Below, in pieces: positions 46,509 to 55,307 of a stretch of DNA of 64,000 nucleotides; position 1 is the first letter of the stretch, and each line of letters begins with the position of its first letter. The notes under the pieces are model-generated. The model searched no databases. It worked only from the letters and a program-made list of their open reading frames with translations, and was not told the DNA's origin. A program made the translations under genes and the position numbers. The DNA comes from JAUVKT01 sp942491535 (GTDB lineage Bacteria > Bacteroidota > Bacteroidia > Bacteroidales > VadinHA17): NCBI GenBank assembly GCA_942491535.1, contig CALOBV010000007.1, positions 186,001-250,000 of the forward strand. Reading direction: 5' to 3'.

Positions 46509-47519
46509 ATGGCAATTAGGAAGCAGTCGCTTAAATCACTTAACACCTTCAGTGTAGAAGCTTTTTCAGATTCATTTATCAATTTAAAGAGTGAAGATGA
46601 GTTGCTGGAATTAATCAGATCAGATATTCTAACTGGTAAAAATGTGATGATACTGGGTGGAGGTAGTAATATATTATTTACTAAAGATTTCGATGGCACC
46701 ATTATTCACCCTGTGATGAATTCTATTACAGCCAGAAAAATAGATGATAATAATGTTTTAGTAAGCTGCGATGCAGGAGTGGAATGGGATAAGTTCGTCG
46801 AATATTGTGTTGAAAATAATTATGGCGGAGTGGAAAATCTGTCAAATATCCCGGGAGATATCGGAGCTGCTCCCATACAGAATATTGGAGCCTATGGCGT
46901 TGAAGTTAAAGATTGTATAGAAAGTGTAAGAGCTATCAACCTGGAAGATGGTACTATCAGGGTGTTTGATAATAGAGAATGTGAGTTTTCTTATCGATGG
47001 AGTATTTTCAAGGGAGAGCAAAAAGGAAGGTATCTGATAAGCTCGGTAGTATTCAAACTTTCACGAAACAATAATAATTTTAAACTTTCATATGGCTCTG
47101 TAATGGAAAGAGTAATGGAGAAAGGAAGCCCCAGCCTCAGGACAATAAGAGATACTATTATTGAAATAAGGAAAGAGAAGTTACCTGATCCTGTAATTCT
47201 TGGTAATGCTGGCAGCTTCTTTAAAAACCCTCTGATTAAAGCAACTCACTTCTCCAGCCTGCTGGAAAGATATCCGGATATTCCATCCTACCCTACAGAA
47301 ACAGAAATAATCAAAATACCGGCAGCCTGGTTAATCGAAAAATGTGGATGGAAAGGTTTCAGACAGGGTGATGCCGGAGTACATAATAAGCAGGCATTGG
47401 TTCTTGTTAATTATGGGAATGCCAGCGGAAGGGATATTTTCAAACTGTCGGAGGAGATAATTGAGTCTGTTAGTAAAAAATTCAATATCCGGCTCGAACG
47501 GGAAGTTAATGTTATATAG
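46509..47519 (+). CDS. murB: UDP-N-acetylenolpyruvoylglucosamine reductase
   Basis: 336 aa cytoplasmic flavoenzyme of peptidoglycan precursor synthesis, reducing UDP-GlcNAc-enolpyruvate with NADPH. The FAD-binding segment is VMILGGGSNILFT, with NIPGDIGAAPIQNIGAYG for the pyrophosphate. The proton-donor Ser lies in GNAGSFFKNP near 237, and the catalytic Glu near the end in LEREVNVI. The YRxSIFK segment (YRWSIFKGEQ) shows this is a type I MurB. Convergent with mltG across a repeat-rich spacer. Confidence 0.95.
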   Translation: MAIRKQSLKSLNTFSVEAFSDSFINLKSEDELLELIRSDILTGKNVMILGGGSNILFTKDFDGTIIHPVMNSITARKIDDNNVLVSCDAGVEWDKFVEYCVENNYGGVENLSNIPGDIGAAPIQNIGAYGVEVKDCIESVRAINLEDGTIRVFDNRECEFSYRWSIFKGEQKGRYLISSVVFKLSRNNNNFKLSYGSVMERVMEKGSPSLRTIRDTIIEIRKEKLPDPVILGNAGSFFKNPLIKATHFSSLLERYPDIPSYPTETEIIKIPAAWLIEKCGWKGFRQGDAGVHNKQALVLVNYGNASGRDIFKLSEEIIESVSKKFNIRLEREVNVI

Positions 47520-47524
47520 GTAAG

Positions 47525-47697
47525 GGGTACCCGCCTTCGTTAAAACTTCGGCGGACGAAGCGGGGTACGGGGTACGGGGTTAAGAATTAAACCTCCAAAC
47601 TCATTCTCAACTCATTCTCAACCTTTTCAACCCTATCAACCTTTTCAACCCTATCAACCTTTTCAACCTTTTCAACCTTTTCAACCCCTATCAACCC
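47525..47697. repeat. Intergenic repeats: imperfect hairpin, GGGGTAC array, CTCATTC/TTTTCAACC array
   Basis: The murB-mltG convergent spacer starts with an imperfect hairpin (47525-47568; CTTCGT...ACGAAG with GTAC ends). GGGGTAC units follow to about 47586. A long array of ACTCATTCTC and CCTTTTCAA or CCCTATCAA units then runs to the mltG stop. 23 bp (47596-47618) are identical to 8180-8202, which likewise sits at the 3' end of a minus-strand gene. No ORF is present. Confidence 0.75.
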
Positions 47698-48723
47698 TTA
47701 TTTATAGATTTTCTTCTTATCAAGTTCAGCCTGGTATTTATTGGCATAGGTGTTATGCTCACTAAGTGTACGGGAAAAATGATGGTATCCTGAAAAGTCG
47801 TACCTGGCAACAAAATACAGGTAGTCGTGGTCTTCGGCATTTAGCACAGCATCTATGCCAGATTTTGTGGCACATCTTACAGGCCCGGGTGGCAAGCCTC
47901 TGTACATATAAGTATTATAAGGAGAGTCTACTACCAGGTGTTCATTCAGTACACGGCGTATTGTAAAATCATTAAGGGCAAATTTAATTGTAGGACAGGC
48001 CTGCAAGGGCATTTGAATTTTCAGGCGATTTAGATAAACTCCGGCTATCATCGGTTTCTCATCCTCCATCAGAACTTCATCATCTACAATAGAAGCGAGT
48101 GTACTTACTTCTACAGGCTTAAGTCCATATGATCTGGCCTTATTTAACCTGTCGCTATTCCAGAATGCTTTGAACTCCTTCAACATCCTGTCATATAGCT
48201 CAGCCGGCGTAACAGTCCAGTACATTTCATAGGTATCAGGAAGAAAAAGGGCCATAATGGTTTCTTTAGAAAAGCCATCAGCACTGTAATTAGACTCTTT
48301 TAATAAAAATTCCAGAATTTCAGTTGAATCAGCTGCCAGTTGCATAGACAGGCGTACAGCAAGCTCATTAAGAGTCCTGATATTATTAAAAACAACTTTA
48401 ACAGGTGTTTGTGAGCCCGATCTCAAGAGGTTCATAATATCATTGTAACTCATATCATCGCTTACAAAATACCTGCCCGGTTTAACATTCTCCGGATAAT
48501 TTTTCCTGCGGGCAAGCAAATCAAAAGATTTCTCATTAACAACCAATCCCTCGGATCGTAAAATTTCTTTAACATCTTCATATTCGGAATCCAGGGGAAC
48601 AATAATTTCAATGCCCTCCTCTCCTACCTTAATGGGTTTAAAAAGAGACTTGTAAAGGCTTATAGCCACAAGTATTACAATAATGAACCCAACGTAGAGG
48701 AACAGATTTATTAATTTTTTCAT
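47698..48723 (-). CDS. mltG: Endolytic murein transglycosylase MltG/YceG-like
   Basis: 341 aa, anchored by one N-terminal helix (FLYVGFIIVILVAISLY). A LysM-like region (about 30-110) is followed by the YceG catalytic domain. That domain shows LASIVDDEVLMEDEKPMIAGVYLNRL and SPYNTYMYRGLPPGPV, then FSGYHHFSRTLSEH. MltG cuts nascent glycan strands and so sets their length. The usual SIVEKET-type active-site stretch reads SIVDDEV; the second acidic residue is kept, the first is Asp instead of Glu. ATG 48721-48723 chosen (the codon before it is TTG). Confidence 0.9.
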   Translation of the reverse strand: MKKLINLFLYVGFIIVILVAISLYKSLFKPIKVGEEGIEIIVPLDSEYEDVKEILRSEGLVVNEKSFDLLARRKNYPENVKPGRYFVSDDMSYNDIMNLLRSGSQTPVKVVFNNIRTLNELAVRLSMQLAADSTEILEFLLKESNYSADGFSKETIMALFLPDTYEMYWTVTPAELYDRMLKEFKAFWNSDRLNKARSYGLKPVEVSTLASIVDDEVLMEDEKPMIAGVYLNRLKIQMPLQACPTIKFALNDFTIRRVLNEHLVVDSPYNTYMYRGLPPGPVRCATKSGIDAVLNAEDHDYLYFVARYDFSGYHHFSRTLSEHNTYANKYQAELDKKKIYK

Positions 48724-48817
48724 CAACTTCTGATTAAGGACACAAAAATAGTAATTATTCGACTATCCGCTTAACAGATTAAGCAGTAGTACATACTTTA
48801 ACATAAAAAAATCTTCC

Positions 48818-49555
48818 TTATTGTTTTAATGCAGCTTTCGTAAATATATAATCAGGAATATCCTGGTCAAATTTAACATTGTTTATTTTGAATTCAGTTC
48901 CCTCGCCATCCTTAAGCATATCCTTATAGATCATTCTCATAGGGAACCATCGTCCCTGGACTTTCACTATATCAAACAATGTAGTTCTTTTAAGCAACTG
49001 TCCGCTTTTTGCATACATCTCCTGTTTTAAGGGAACATACCTCTCTGCATCTACCCATATTTTCTGCGACTGATAGGCTGCATCGTCAACAATTGCTTCT
49101 AATTCCAGGACAAACACATCCCTATCTTCAATTTTCTCATTACCGGATATTTTTGCCTCGTATATATCGGTTAGTTTTCTATCATCCATCATATCTTCGT
49201 AAGACAGATCAGAGCCCATTACCGACTGGCGTAGCATATGCCCTGATATCTGAATTATCCTGTCGGTTGAAGGTGAATAAATCCATAGTGCATTTTCTAA
49301 TTTAAGCATCTTGGTTCCTTGCTCACGAGCAGGAGAAAGGTATTCGGTAAACGACTTTTTATCACCTACATTATAAGACTTAGAACTAATTGTGCGACTG
49401 TTCCTTCGGCCATGTATAATCATTTCTGATTCGAAGATCCTGTTCTCAGATGACATATTCTGATCAATCCTGTCAAGTATCTGATCTGCAGTTTGTGCTG
49501 ATAAGCTCAATCCGCTGGTAAACATTACAATAAATATTAATATATTTTTCATCAT
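48818..49555 (-). CDS. LolA-like outer-membrane lipoprotein-sorting protein (COG2834)
   Basis: 245 aa with signal peptide (about 1-20), so periplasmic. ADQILDRIDQNMSSENRIFE opens a LolA/LppX-type half-barrel, and the segments SFTEYLSPAREQGTKMLKL, ALWIYSPSTDRIIQISGHML and GSDLSYEDMM are the hallmarks of the COG2834 (LolA_like) group. It should ferry a lipid or lipid-linked molecule across the periplasm. It follows the two FtsX permeases on the same strand after 138 bp of repeats, so it probably is the carrier of that export system. Confidence 0.85.
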   Translation of the reverse strand: MMKNILIFIVMFTSGLSLSAQTADQILDRIDQNMSSENRIFESEMIIHGRRNSRTISSKSYNVGDKKSFTEYLSPAREQGTKMLKLENALWIYSPSTDRIIQISGHMLRQSVMGSDLSYEDMMDDRKLTDIYEAKISGNEKIEDRDVFVLELEAIVDDAAYQSQKIWVDAERYVPLKQEMYAKSGQLLKRTTLFDIVKVQGRWFPMRMIYKDMLKDGEGTEFKINNVKFDQDIPDYIFTKAALKQ

Positions 49556-49597
49556 GATTCTTATTTTAATGTTTCTCCATTTTTAACTATTTCCTCA

Positions 49598-49686
49598 TCT
49601 CTTACCTCTTAGCTCTTAGCTCTTAGCTCTTAGCTCTTAGCTCTATCTCTGCCCTTAGCCCTTAGCTCTTACCTCTTACCTCTAGT
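49598..49686. repeat. AGCTCTT tandem repeat between permease and LolA-like genes
   Basis: Seven-base units AGCTCTT, with variants ACCTCTT and AGCCCTT, run about 12 times. Positions 49646-49678 equal the reverse complement of 8095-8127 over 33 nt. It lies inside a likely operon and could modulate readthrough or mRNA processing. Confidence 0.75.
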
Positions 49687-49693
49687 TCTCGCA

Positions 49694-50968
49694 TCATACT
49701 TCCAGCTCATGAAACAGCCGTGCTGTTTTGCGTTTATATATAGCAAACCCGGCAAGAGCAGACCCAAGAACAGTAGCAAATACGCCTGGAATAAATCCAA
49801 TATAAAACATTGATGGTGTTACCTGTGCCCTGAAAACATTTGGCATCATCATTCCTATATTTCCTGTTAGCTCAGAGAAATCCCAACCATGATATTGAAG
49901 ATAATATGATAGTGACAGTCCGAGAATTGTTCCAACAACAGAACCTATAATACCTATAAGAACAGCCTCATAAATTGTGGTCATATAGATATGTTTTTTC
50001 TCTTCACCCAGTGCAAGTCTGACCCCAAACTCGGAATATCTTCTAAGTCCGCCAAGAAGGCCGGTATTCCACAGTACAATAGACATTGCTATAATAAAGA
50101 TAAAAGACATCATTGCAACCATATTATCAGCCATAGACAGGTAATCTCCCATACCTGCATCAACAGCTAATCTTGTCATTTTAGGGGAAAATTCGTCATC
50201 TTCAATAGCATACTTGCTATTGTATTCCTCCTCCAGAGCTTTAGCTTCTGAATCGATATATGGAGCATCCTTAAAATAACCAAGGATCTCACAGGCAGAA
50301 TCATCCATATCGAGTGCCAGCTGAGCATCCTTAAGGTCCAGGAATACAGCTCCCCTGTCGAGAATGGTATTACCGAATCGCAGGGTTCCGCTCACAACAA
50401 AGGTATGGAACATCATACTCCCGTTCATTGTAGATCCGAACAATGTAACATCATCACCTACTGATACTTCAAACTTTTTTGCAAAACCGTCACTTATAAG
50501 TACTTCGCCTCTTTCATCCGGCAATTCACCTTCAATTATTGAGTTCCGGATATTCATACGTTCCACTTCCGGGCTGCCCGGCGAAAGAAGGTCTATTGCC
50601 GTAAGCAATGCCGGTCCCTGCCCACGAGTTTCACCGTTTTCATCAGGCACATCCAGTAGGCCACCCGATCTGATTCTTTCAAACCATTCCACATCAGGAT
50701 ACTCTGTGGTAAGCTGATCTTTTAAATCACTTACTCCTATTATTGCCAGATCTATTGGTAACTGGTCGGCATTTTCCGAATAAGCACGGGTTGTAACCTT
50801 TACATGACCGGAGGAAAAATTTGCAGTCATTTCAATAATATCGGTTAGAACACCTTTAAAAAAGGCACTCATAAAAACGGTAAGGAATACACCGAGCGCT
50901 ACGACAATAACAGGAAGTAAACTTCTGCTTTTGTCTCTTATTATTCCTTTAAATAGAAATCGTATCAT
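49694..50968 (-). CDS. FtsX/MacB-type ABC transporter permease (second subunit)
   Basis: 424 aa with an N-terminal helix (LLPVIVVALGVFLTVFMSAF), a large periplasmic domain (about 45-280) and three C-terminal helices (about 290-410). This is the LolC/LolE/MacB arrangement for pulling substrates from the outer leaflet of the inner membrane. The segment RRYSEFGVRLALGEEKKHIY is the cytoplasmic coupling loop. ATG overlaps the stop of the other permease by 4 bp (ATGA), so the two are translationally coupled. Confidence 0.9.
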   Translation of the reverse strand: MIRFLFKGIIRDKSRSLLPVIVVALGVFLTVFMSAFFKGVLTDIIEMTANFSSGHVKVTTRAYSENADQLPIDLAIIGVSDLKDQLTTEYPDVEWFERIRSGGLLDVPDENGETRGQGPALLTAIDLLSPGSPEVERMNIRNSIIEGELPDERGEVLISDGFAKKFEVSVGDDVTLFGSTMNGSMMFHTFVVSGTLRFGNTILDRGAVFLDLKDAQLALDMDDSACEILGYFKDAPYIDSEAKALEEEYNSKYAIEDDEFSPKMTRLAVDAGMGDYLSMADNMVAMMSFIFIIAMSIVLWNTGLLGGLRRYSEFGVRLALGEEKKHIYMTTIYEAVLIGIIGSVVGTILGLSLSYYLQYHGWDFSELTGNIGMMMPNVFRAQVTPSMFYIGFIPGVFATVLGSALAGFAIYKRKTARLFHELEV

Positions 50969-52137
50969 TGTAGTTTCCCTTTCAATGCTTCAGTTGGTTT
51001 CATTTTAGATATTTTTCTTGCAGGCAGGTAGCTAACTATGGTTGATGAAACTACAACAATGGCAATAGTTACCAGTATCAGTCTAATACTGTAATAAGGA
51101 AACAAATGTTCCGCCAGAGGCAGATCAAAGTTCATATCGCTTGCATAGCTGAAATTAAGCCCGTGCTGATCAAGCCATAGAAACAAAGGAATGCCATAAG
51201 CAGAGCCCAGAATAACAGCAAGTATGCTATGTGCACCTCCTTCGACGGTAAAAATACCTACTACCTGGGCTCGTGTAAGACCCAGGGCTATATAAGTACC
51301 TATTTCCTTCTGTCTCCTGAATATAGAAAGAACCTGTGTGTCGAAAATTGCAATTAGTGCAATTATTAGAAGTAAGCCCTGCAATATTGAGCCACTGATT
51401 TTCTTTGATTCAATTATTTTACTCAAGTCCTCCAGCAGGAACTCATTGGTTTTAAAAACCCAGTCGTCAAGATCTCTTCTTTCGAAATTCTCTCCGCTAA
51501 TAAGAATTGTAGCTTCATTTTCCATACCCATCATTTGCCGGAGCGACGAAATAGAAACATAAATCTGACCATTCTCAACGGAAGGAACATCTGATTTAAA
51601 GACATTTGAAATTTGAATTTCGCGTGCATCGAAAGTTCCATTTCTATCGCGCCATCTTACAAGTACATTGTCGCCAACTTTCAGATTGGCAGATTTGGCC
51701 ATCCCATTACCGATTATACCATATTGCTGGTCATCTGATTCTGGCAATGAAGATGATGGCAATTTAAGAATCTTCTGGTCGGGGTCTATCCCTTTCAGGA
51801 CTATTCCCATAGATCTGCCCTGGGGATAAGCAGTAGCCTGGGATATCAGAATAGGAGTAAGATTATTTTTTTCAATCTCGAGCATAAGCTCTTCTGAGAG
51901 AGGAGCATGTGAGTCCTCAATAGTATAGGGATCGAAGCGATCGTACGCCGGATGCCAGAATTGACCTTCTCCAGTCTCCCAGTCTTTGGTATCTCTCATT
52001 GCCTGCCTGTTCCAACCATCGATCATACCATTATAAAAGATTATCAGTACAAAGGCGAAAGAGAGTGCCAGTACATTTAGCCAGGTCCTCAAACCTGCTC
52101 CCAATAAGTTTTTAAATGCAAGTTTTAATGATAACAT
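50965..52137 (-). CDS. FtsX/MacB-type ABC transporter permease (first subunit)
   Basis: 390 aa, same topology as its partner: helix 1 (WLNVLALSFAFVLIIFYNGM), periplasmic domain (about 45-250) and three C-terminal helices with the coupling loop FRRQKEIGTYIALGLTRAQV. The two permeases differ enough to form a LolCE-like heterodimer. I chose MLSLKLAFKN (ATG 52135-52137) because family members begin there; this leaves 4 bp to the ATPase stop, whereas the longer frame would overlap it. Confidence 0.9.
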   Translation of the reverse strand: MLSLKLAFKNLLGAGLRTWLNVLALSFAFVLIIFYNGMIDGWNRQAMRDTKDWETGEGQFWHPAYDRFDPYTIEDSHAPLSEELMLEIEKNNLTPILISQATAYPQGRSMGIVLKGIDPDQKILKLPSSSLPESDDQQYGIIGNGMAKSANLKVGDNVLVRWRDRNGTFDAREIQISNVFKSDVPSVENGQIYVSISSLRQMMGMENEATILISGENFERRDLDDWVFKTNEFLLEDLSKIIESKKISGSILQGLLLIIALIAIFDTQVLSIFRRQKEIGTYIALGLTRAQVVGIFTVEGGAHSILAVILGSAYGIPLFLWLDQHGLNFSYASDMNFDLPLAEHLFPYYSIRLILVTIAIVVVSSTIVSYLPARKISKMKPTEALKGKLQ

Positions 52138-52141
52138 GATC

Positions 52142-52849
52142 CTAGTTTTTAGAATTCTTAACGGCCTCATCTTTTACTACCCTTCCATCCTCAAGGGAAA
52201 TTATACGATTCAGGTACTGCATCACTTTCTCGTCGTGAGTGGCAAAAATAAAGGTGGTTTTAAGCTCTTTATTAAGATTCTTCATAGTCTGAAGAATATG
52301 GTGAGAATTTTTGGAATCAAGGTTAGCCGTCGGCTCATCGGCCAGTACTATCAAAGGCTTTTTAACCATTGATCTTGCAATAGCAACCCTCTGGCATTCA
52401 CCTCCTGATAACATCGATGGCCTGGATTTAATCTTATCTGTCAAACCTACCCACTCCAGTGCATCCATAACTGCTTTCCTCCTTTCCGAAGAAGATAATT
52501 TTTGCAGTAGTAATGCAAACTCAACATTCTCATATACTGTATAAACAGGGAGTAGATTATATGTCTGGAATATAAACCCAATATATTGATTTCTGAGCAG
52601 GGCAGATTGCTTATGACTGAGATCAGATATTGACCTATCTATAACAGATACAACACCTTCTGAGGGAGTATCAAGTGAGCCAATAATATTTAGCAGCGTA
52701 GTCTTCCCTGAGCCACTGGGCCCTACCAGTCCGGCAAATTCACCTCTTCCGAAGCTCAGACTTATGTCGTTTAAAGCAGTAAATTTCATTTTGCCGACAG
52801 GAAAGCTTTTGATGAGGTTTTCAATTCTGATAATTTGAGAGTTGTCCAT
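52142..52849 (-). CDS. LolD-like ABC transporter ATPase
   Basis: 235 aa cytoplasmic ATPase. Walker A is GLVGPSGSGKTTLLN, the signature LSGGECQRVAIARSM, Walker B PLIVLADEPTANLD, and the H-loop FATHDEKVM. This is the LolD/MacB subgroup that powers FtsX-type permeases mechanically. Immediate neighbours are the barrel gene (10 bp upstream) and the first permease (4 bp downstream), so the transporter is one unit. Confidence 0.93.
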   Translation of the reverse strand: MDNSQIIRIENLIKSFPVGKMKFTALNDISLSFGRGEFAGLVGPSGSGKTTLLNIIGSLDTPSEGVVSVIDRSISDLSHKQSALLRNQYIGFIFQTYNLLPVYTVYENVEFALLLQKLSSSERRKAVMDALEWVGLTDKIKSRPSMLSGGECQRVAIARSMVKKPLIVLADEPTANLDSKNSHHILQTMKNLNKELKTTFIFATHDEKVMQYLNRIISLEDGRVVKDEAVKNSKN

Positions 52850-52859
52850 TTCAATATTT

Positions 52860-54002
52860 TTAATGGTTATATACTAGCATTATTTGAACACCTTTTCCTG
52901 CCATAAGGCTCTCTGTTTGCTGACCCGGGATATTATACTTATCGGGATTCCAAAAAGCCATGCAATATAAAGAAAGGTTATTGTACGAATGCTGCCAGCT
53001 AATAAAGTTATATGACTTATTATTTTCCCAATCGTAATACACTATTCCACTTAAATTGTCAAATATACCAACTGGATAAGACAGGGAAAGAAGTGAAAAT
53101 GAGCTTGTATTATCAAAGGAGAAAGTCTTTTCATTATAAGAGGCTAAAATCTGCTCATATACAATATATAGTCCGTTCCCTATACCAAAAGTATAATCAA
53201 TCCCTACATTATATATTTCCTGATTCTTAAACATCCCCAGGTCACTGTTCTTTAATGCGACAGAGCCTTCCAGCCAGAATCCTAAAAGAAGATCCAGCTT
53301 CAGATCAAAGCCTATTTTATTTTCAGATATCTCAGGAAATACAGGGATTGCTATATCGAGGTCTCTTGAATCGGCAACCCTATAATTATAACTTAATCCT
53401 GCTTCTCCATAAGGAACGGGGAGCTGTACCCTGCCACCTATTTCTGGATATTTACTATTTGTTGGTACCGGCTCCCATCCCCTTTGCTTATTATTTCCAT
53501 AGAGGGCCCAGAACCAGATATTTGCATTATTAAGAAAATAATAACGCCCGAGTAGACCCCAGACACCATCTGTGAATCTAAGAGGGTCGCGTGGATCAAC
53601 CTGGTCGAACCACATCAGTGGCCTGAGCATGGAGGCTGATCCGAAATTAATTTTCTGCAATCCCAGCCTTAGTTCAAACTGGTCGCTTGAGTACCTTGCC
53701 CATAAGCGATATGGTTTAATATCTCCATTAACATCTATAGAATCAAAGAGACGTGCCCCGGCATTACCATAAAGATTAGCAGAGCCCTCAAAATCTATAA
53801 GATTGCCATTTTTCAGATTAATATTATAGTTAAGCTGAGGCAGGTATCTGCCACCTGAATAGAGAGGCAGCTCATTACTGCCATTGTAAAGCAACCATCC
53901 GGATAGCTGACCCTTAAATATTAAGGTATCCTGTGCAGAGAGATATACCGACACAAATGGCAGCATTAATATTATTACAATATATCGCTTTATTCTAGTC
54001 AT
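52860..54002 (-). CDS. Predicted outer-membrane beta-barrel protein of the TetR-ABC operon
   Basis: 380 aa with a signal peptide (RYIVIILMLPFVSVYLSAQ). The rest alternates amphipathic strands with aromatic ends (LRLGLQKINFGSASMLRPLM, ARYSSDQFELRLG) and closes with a strand ending in ...IMLVYNH, the look of a porin-like barrel. No family name is certain. Its start overlaps the TetR stop by 8 bp and the ATPase follows after 10 bp, so it belongs to the system. It may be the outer-membrane acceptor or exit point for the exported molecule. Confidence 0.8.
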   Translation of the reverse strand: MTRIKRYIVIILMLPFVSVYLSAQDTLIFKGQLSGWLLYNGSNELPLYSGGRYLPQLNYNINLKNGNLIDFEGSANLYGNAGARLFDSIDVNGDIKPYRLWARYSSDQFELRLGLQKINFGSASMLRPLMWFDQVDPRDPLRFTDGVWGLLGRYYFLNNANIWFWALYGNNKQRGWEPVPTNSKYPEIGGRVQLPVPYGEAGLSYNYRVADSRDLDIAIPVFPEISENKIGFDLKLDLLLGFWLEGSVALKNSDLGMFKNQEIYNVGIDYTFGIGNGLYIVYEQILASYNEKTFSFDNTSSFSLLSLSYPVGIFDNLSGIVYYDWENNKSYNFISWQHSYNNLSLYCMAFWNPDKYNIPGQQTESLMAGKGVQIMLVYNH

Positions 54003-54594
54003 TAATTTTCCCGGATAGAGGAGTCATACCATATACAAATAAGCTCGTTATCTCCATTATCATTTCCTGAGATGAATTGAAGTATTTGCTGAATTCACTA
54101 CTTGAAATAATATCAACGGATTTTACAATAAAGCTTAATAGAAAATCAATATTAAGATCCTTCCTTACCCAGCCATTATCTTTCCCAACCTGATAGAATA
54201 CCCTGAGTTCGCCAAACATTTCCTGTGTTTTTTTAGCCATATATATTGCAAGTTCACTTTCAGGATTTTGATACAGGTCTTTTATAAACTCTTCACTTAT
54301 ATCGGTAGAACCTTCGAACTTCATCTTCATTATTTCTGCCATCTTCTCCTCAGCGCTCATATCGCTATCACGAATTAAATTGAGTTTCTCAATACTCGTG
54401 TAAATAATATTGTCCAGTATTCTTTTGGCAAGCTCTACCTTATTAGGGAAAAACTTGTAAAAGGTCATTTTGCTTGTATTCGACACCCTGCAAATTTCTT
54501 CAATACTCACCCTCCTGAAGCCATGCTTCCAAAAAAGTTCTCGGGCAGACCTAATTATAGCCTGGTATTTCTTATTATTTATATATTTATCCAT
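53995..54594 (-). CDS. TetR/AcrR-family transcriptional regulator
   Basis: 199 aa. The N-terminal helix-turn-helix is the TetR type: ELFWKHGFRRVSIEEICRVSNTSKMTFYKFF region (about 20-50). The helical C-terminal half would bind an inducer. First gene of the barrel/ABC/LolA-like operon, so it most likely represses its own operon; the dyad at 54644-54660 is a candidate operator. The inducer is unknown. Confidence 0.9.
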   Translation of the reverse strand: MDKYINNKKYQAIIRSARELFWKHGFRRVSIEEICRVSNTSKMTFYKFFPNKVELAKRILDNIIYTSIEKLNLIRDSDMSAEEKMAEIMKMKFEGSTDISEEFIKDLYQNPESELAIYMAKKTQEMFGELRVFYQVGKDNGWVRKDLNIDFLLSFIVKSVDIISSSEFSKYFNSSQEMIMEITSLFVYGMTPLSGKIND

Positions 54595-54643
54595 ATGTAG
54601 TAAACTATACGCTTAGACTACAAATATACGTTATTTATTATTA

Positions 54644-54660
54644 TATACTATATTAGTATA
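54644..54660. promoter_or_regulatory. Candidate TetR operator
   Basis: TATACTA-TAT-TAGTATA is a perfect 17-bp dyad placed 50 bp upstream of the TetR start codon, the size and place expected for self-repression. The sequence is AT-only apart from the C and G in each arm, so chance cannot be excluded. Confidence 0.5.
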
Positions 54661-54862
54661 CTTATTTTTTAAATATAATGACAAAATAATTGATATTTCT
54701 TAATTTCTCCGGTCTTCCAATATTTCGGTATTTTGGTGATTCAATCTCAATTAATATAATTAACCTGACTCCAGGATTATCCTGCAATTCAATTACTTAT
54801 ACAAGGCTATAGGAAATATATTTATTGCCTTTCTATACTTTTACACTAAGGGTGAGGAAACA

Positions 54863-55292
54863 ATGATAACTGATAAAGCAAACAAGGGAAAGGCAAGAAT
54901 TTTCAATTATTTACAAAAGATGGTTTTTAAGTATAATTCAATTGTCTGCACCTAACTCTCAAAAGAATATTTGAAGATATTTTTAATCTTTTGATAAAAT
55001 ATTCCGATATTTCAGTTTATGAAGCTGCATCCGGACTAAATCTGCTTATAATACTGCTCAGGATTTTATTGCAGTAATAGTATGGCAGGGATCAGGAAGA
55101 GAACGAAACGAACGAAAGTTTCATCTAACTGTAGCCCAGGGAACTGTACTATTCAATCTTCCTTTTCCGGGAGCAGAACCAGCTTCAATTGAAGAACTAA
55201 TGAAAAAATCAAACATAGATAAAGAACACCTTCCGGAGGTATTGGATATAATCGACATCTTAACAGAGAATAACGTAATTGAAAAAGTATAA
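54863..55292 (+). pseudogene. Decayed gene remnant upstream of the lipoprotein gene
   Basis: Behind a good ribosome site (GGTGAGGAAACA) an ATG at 54863 opens a 30-codon frame (ARIFNYLQKMVFKYNSI) that stops at 54955. Coding-like sequence continues in another frame (RIFEDIFNLLIKYSDISVYE), then in a third from about 55023 to 55292, ending SIEELMKKSNIDKEHLPEVL and NNVIEKV. Together they suggest a protein of about 140 aa broken by two or more indels. The last part could be a winged-helix fold. I do not recognise the family. It ends 16 bp before the next gene. Confidence 0.5.
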
Positions 55293-55307
55293 TTAAACCT
55301 TAGAACC

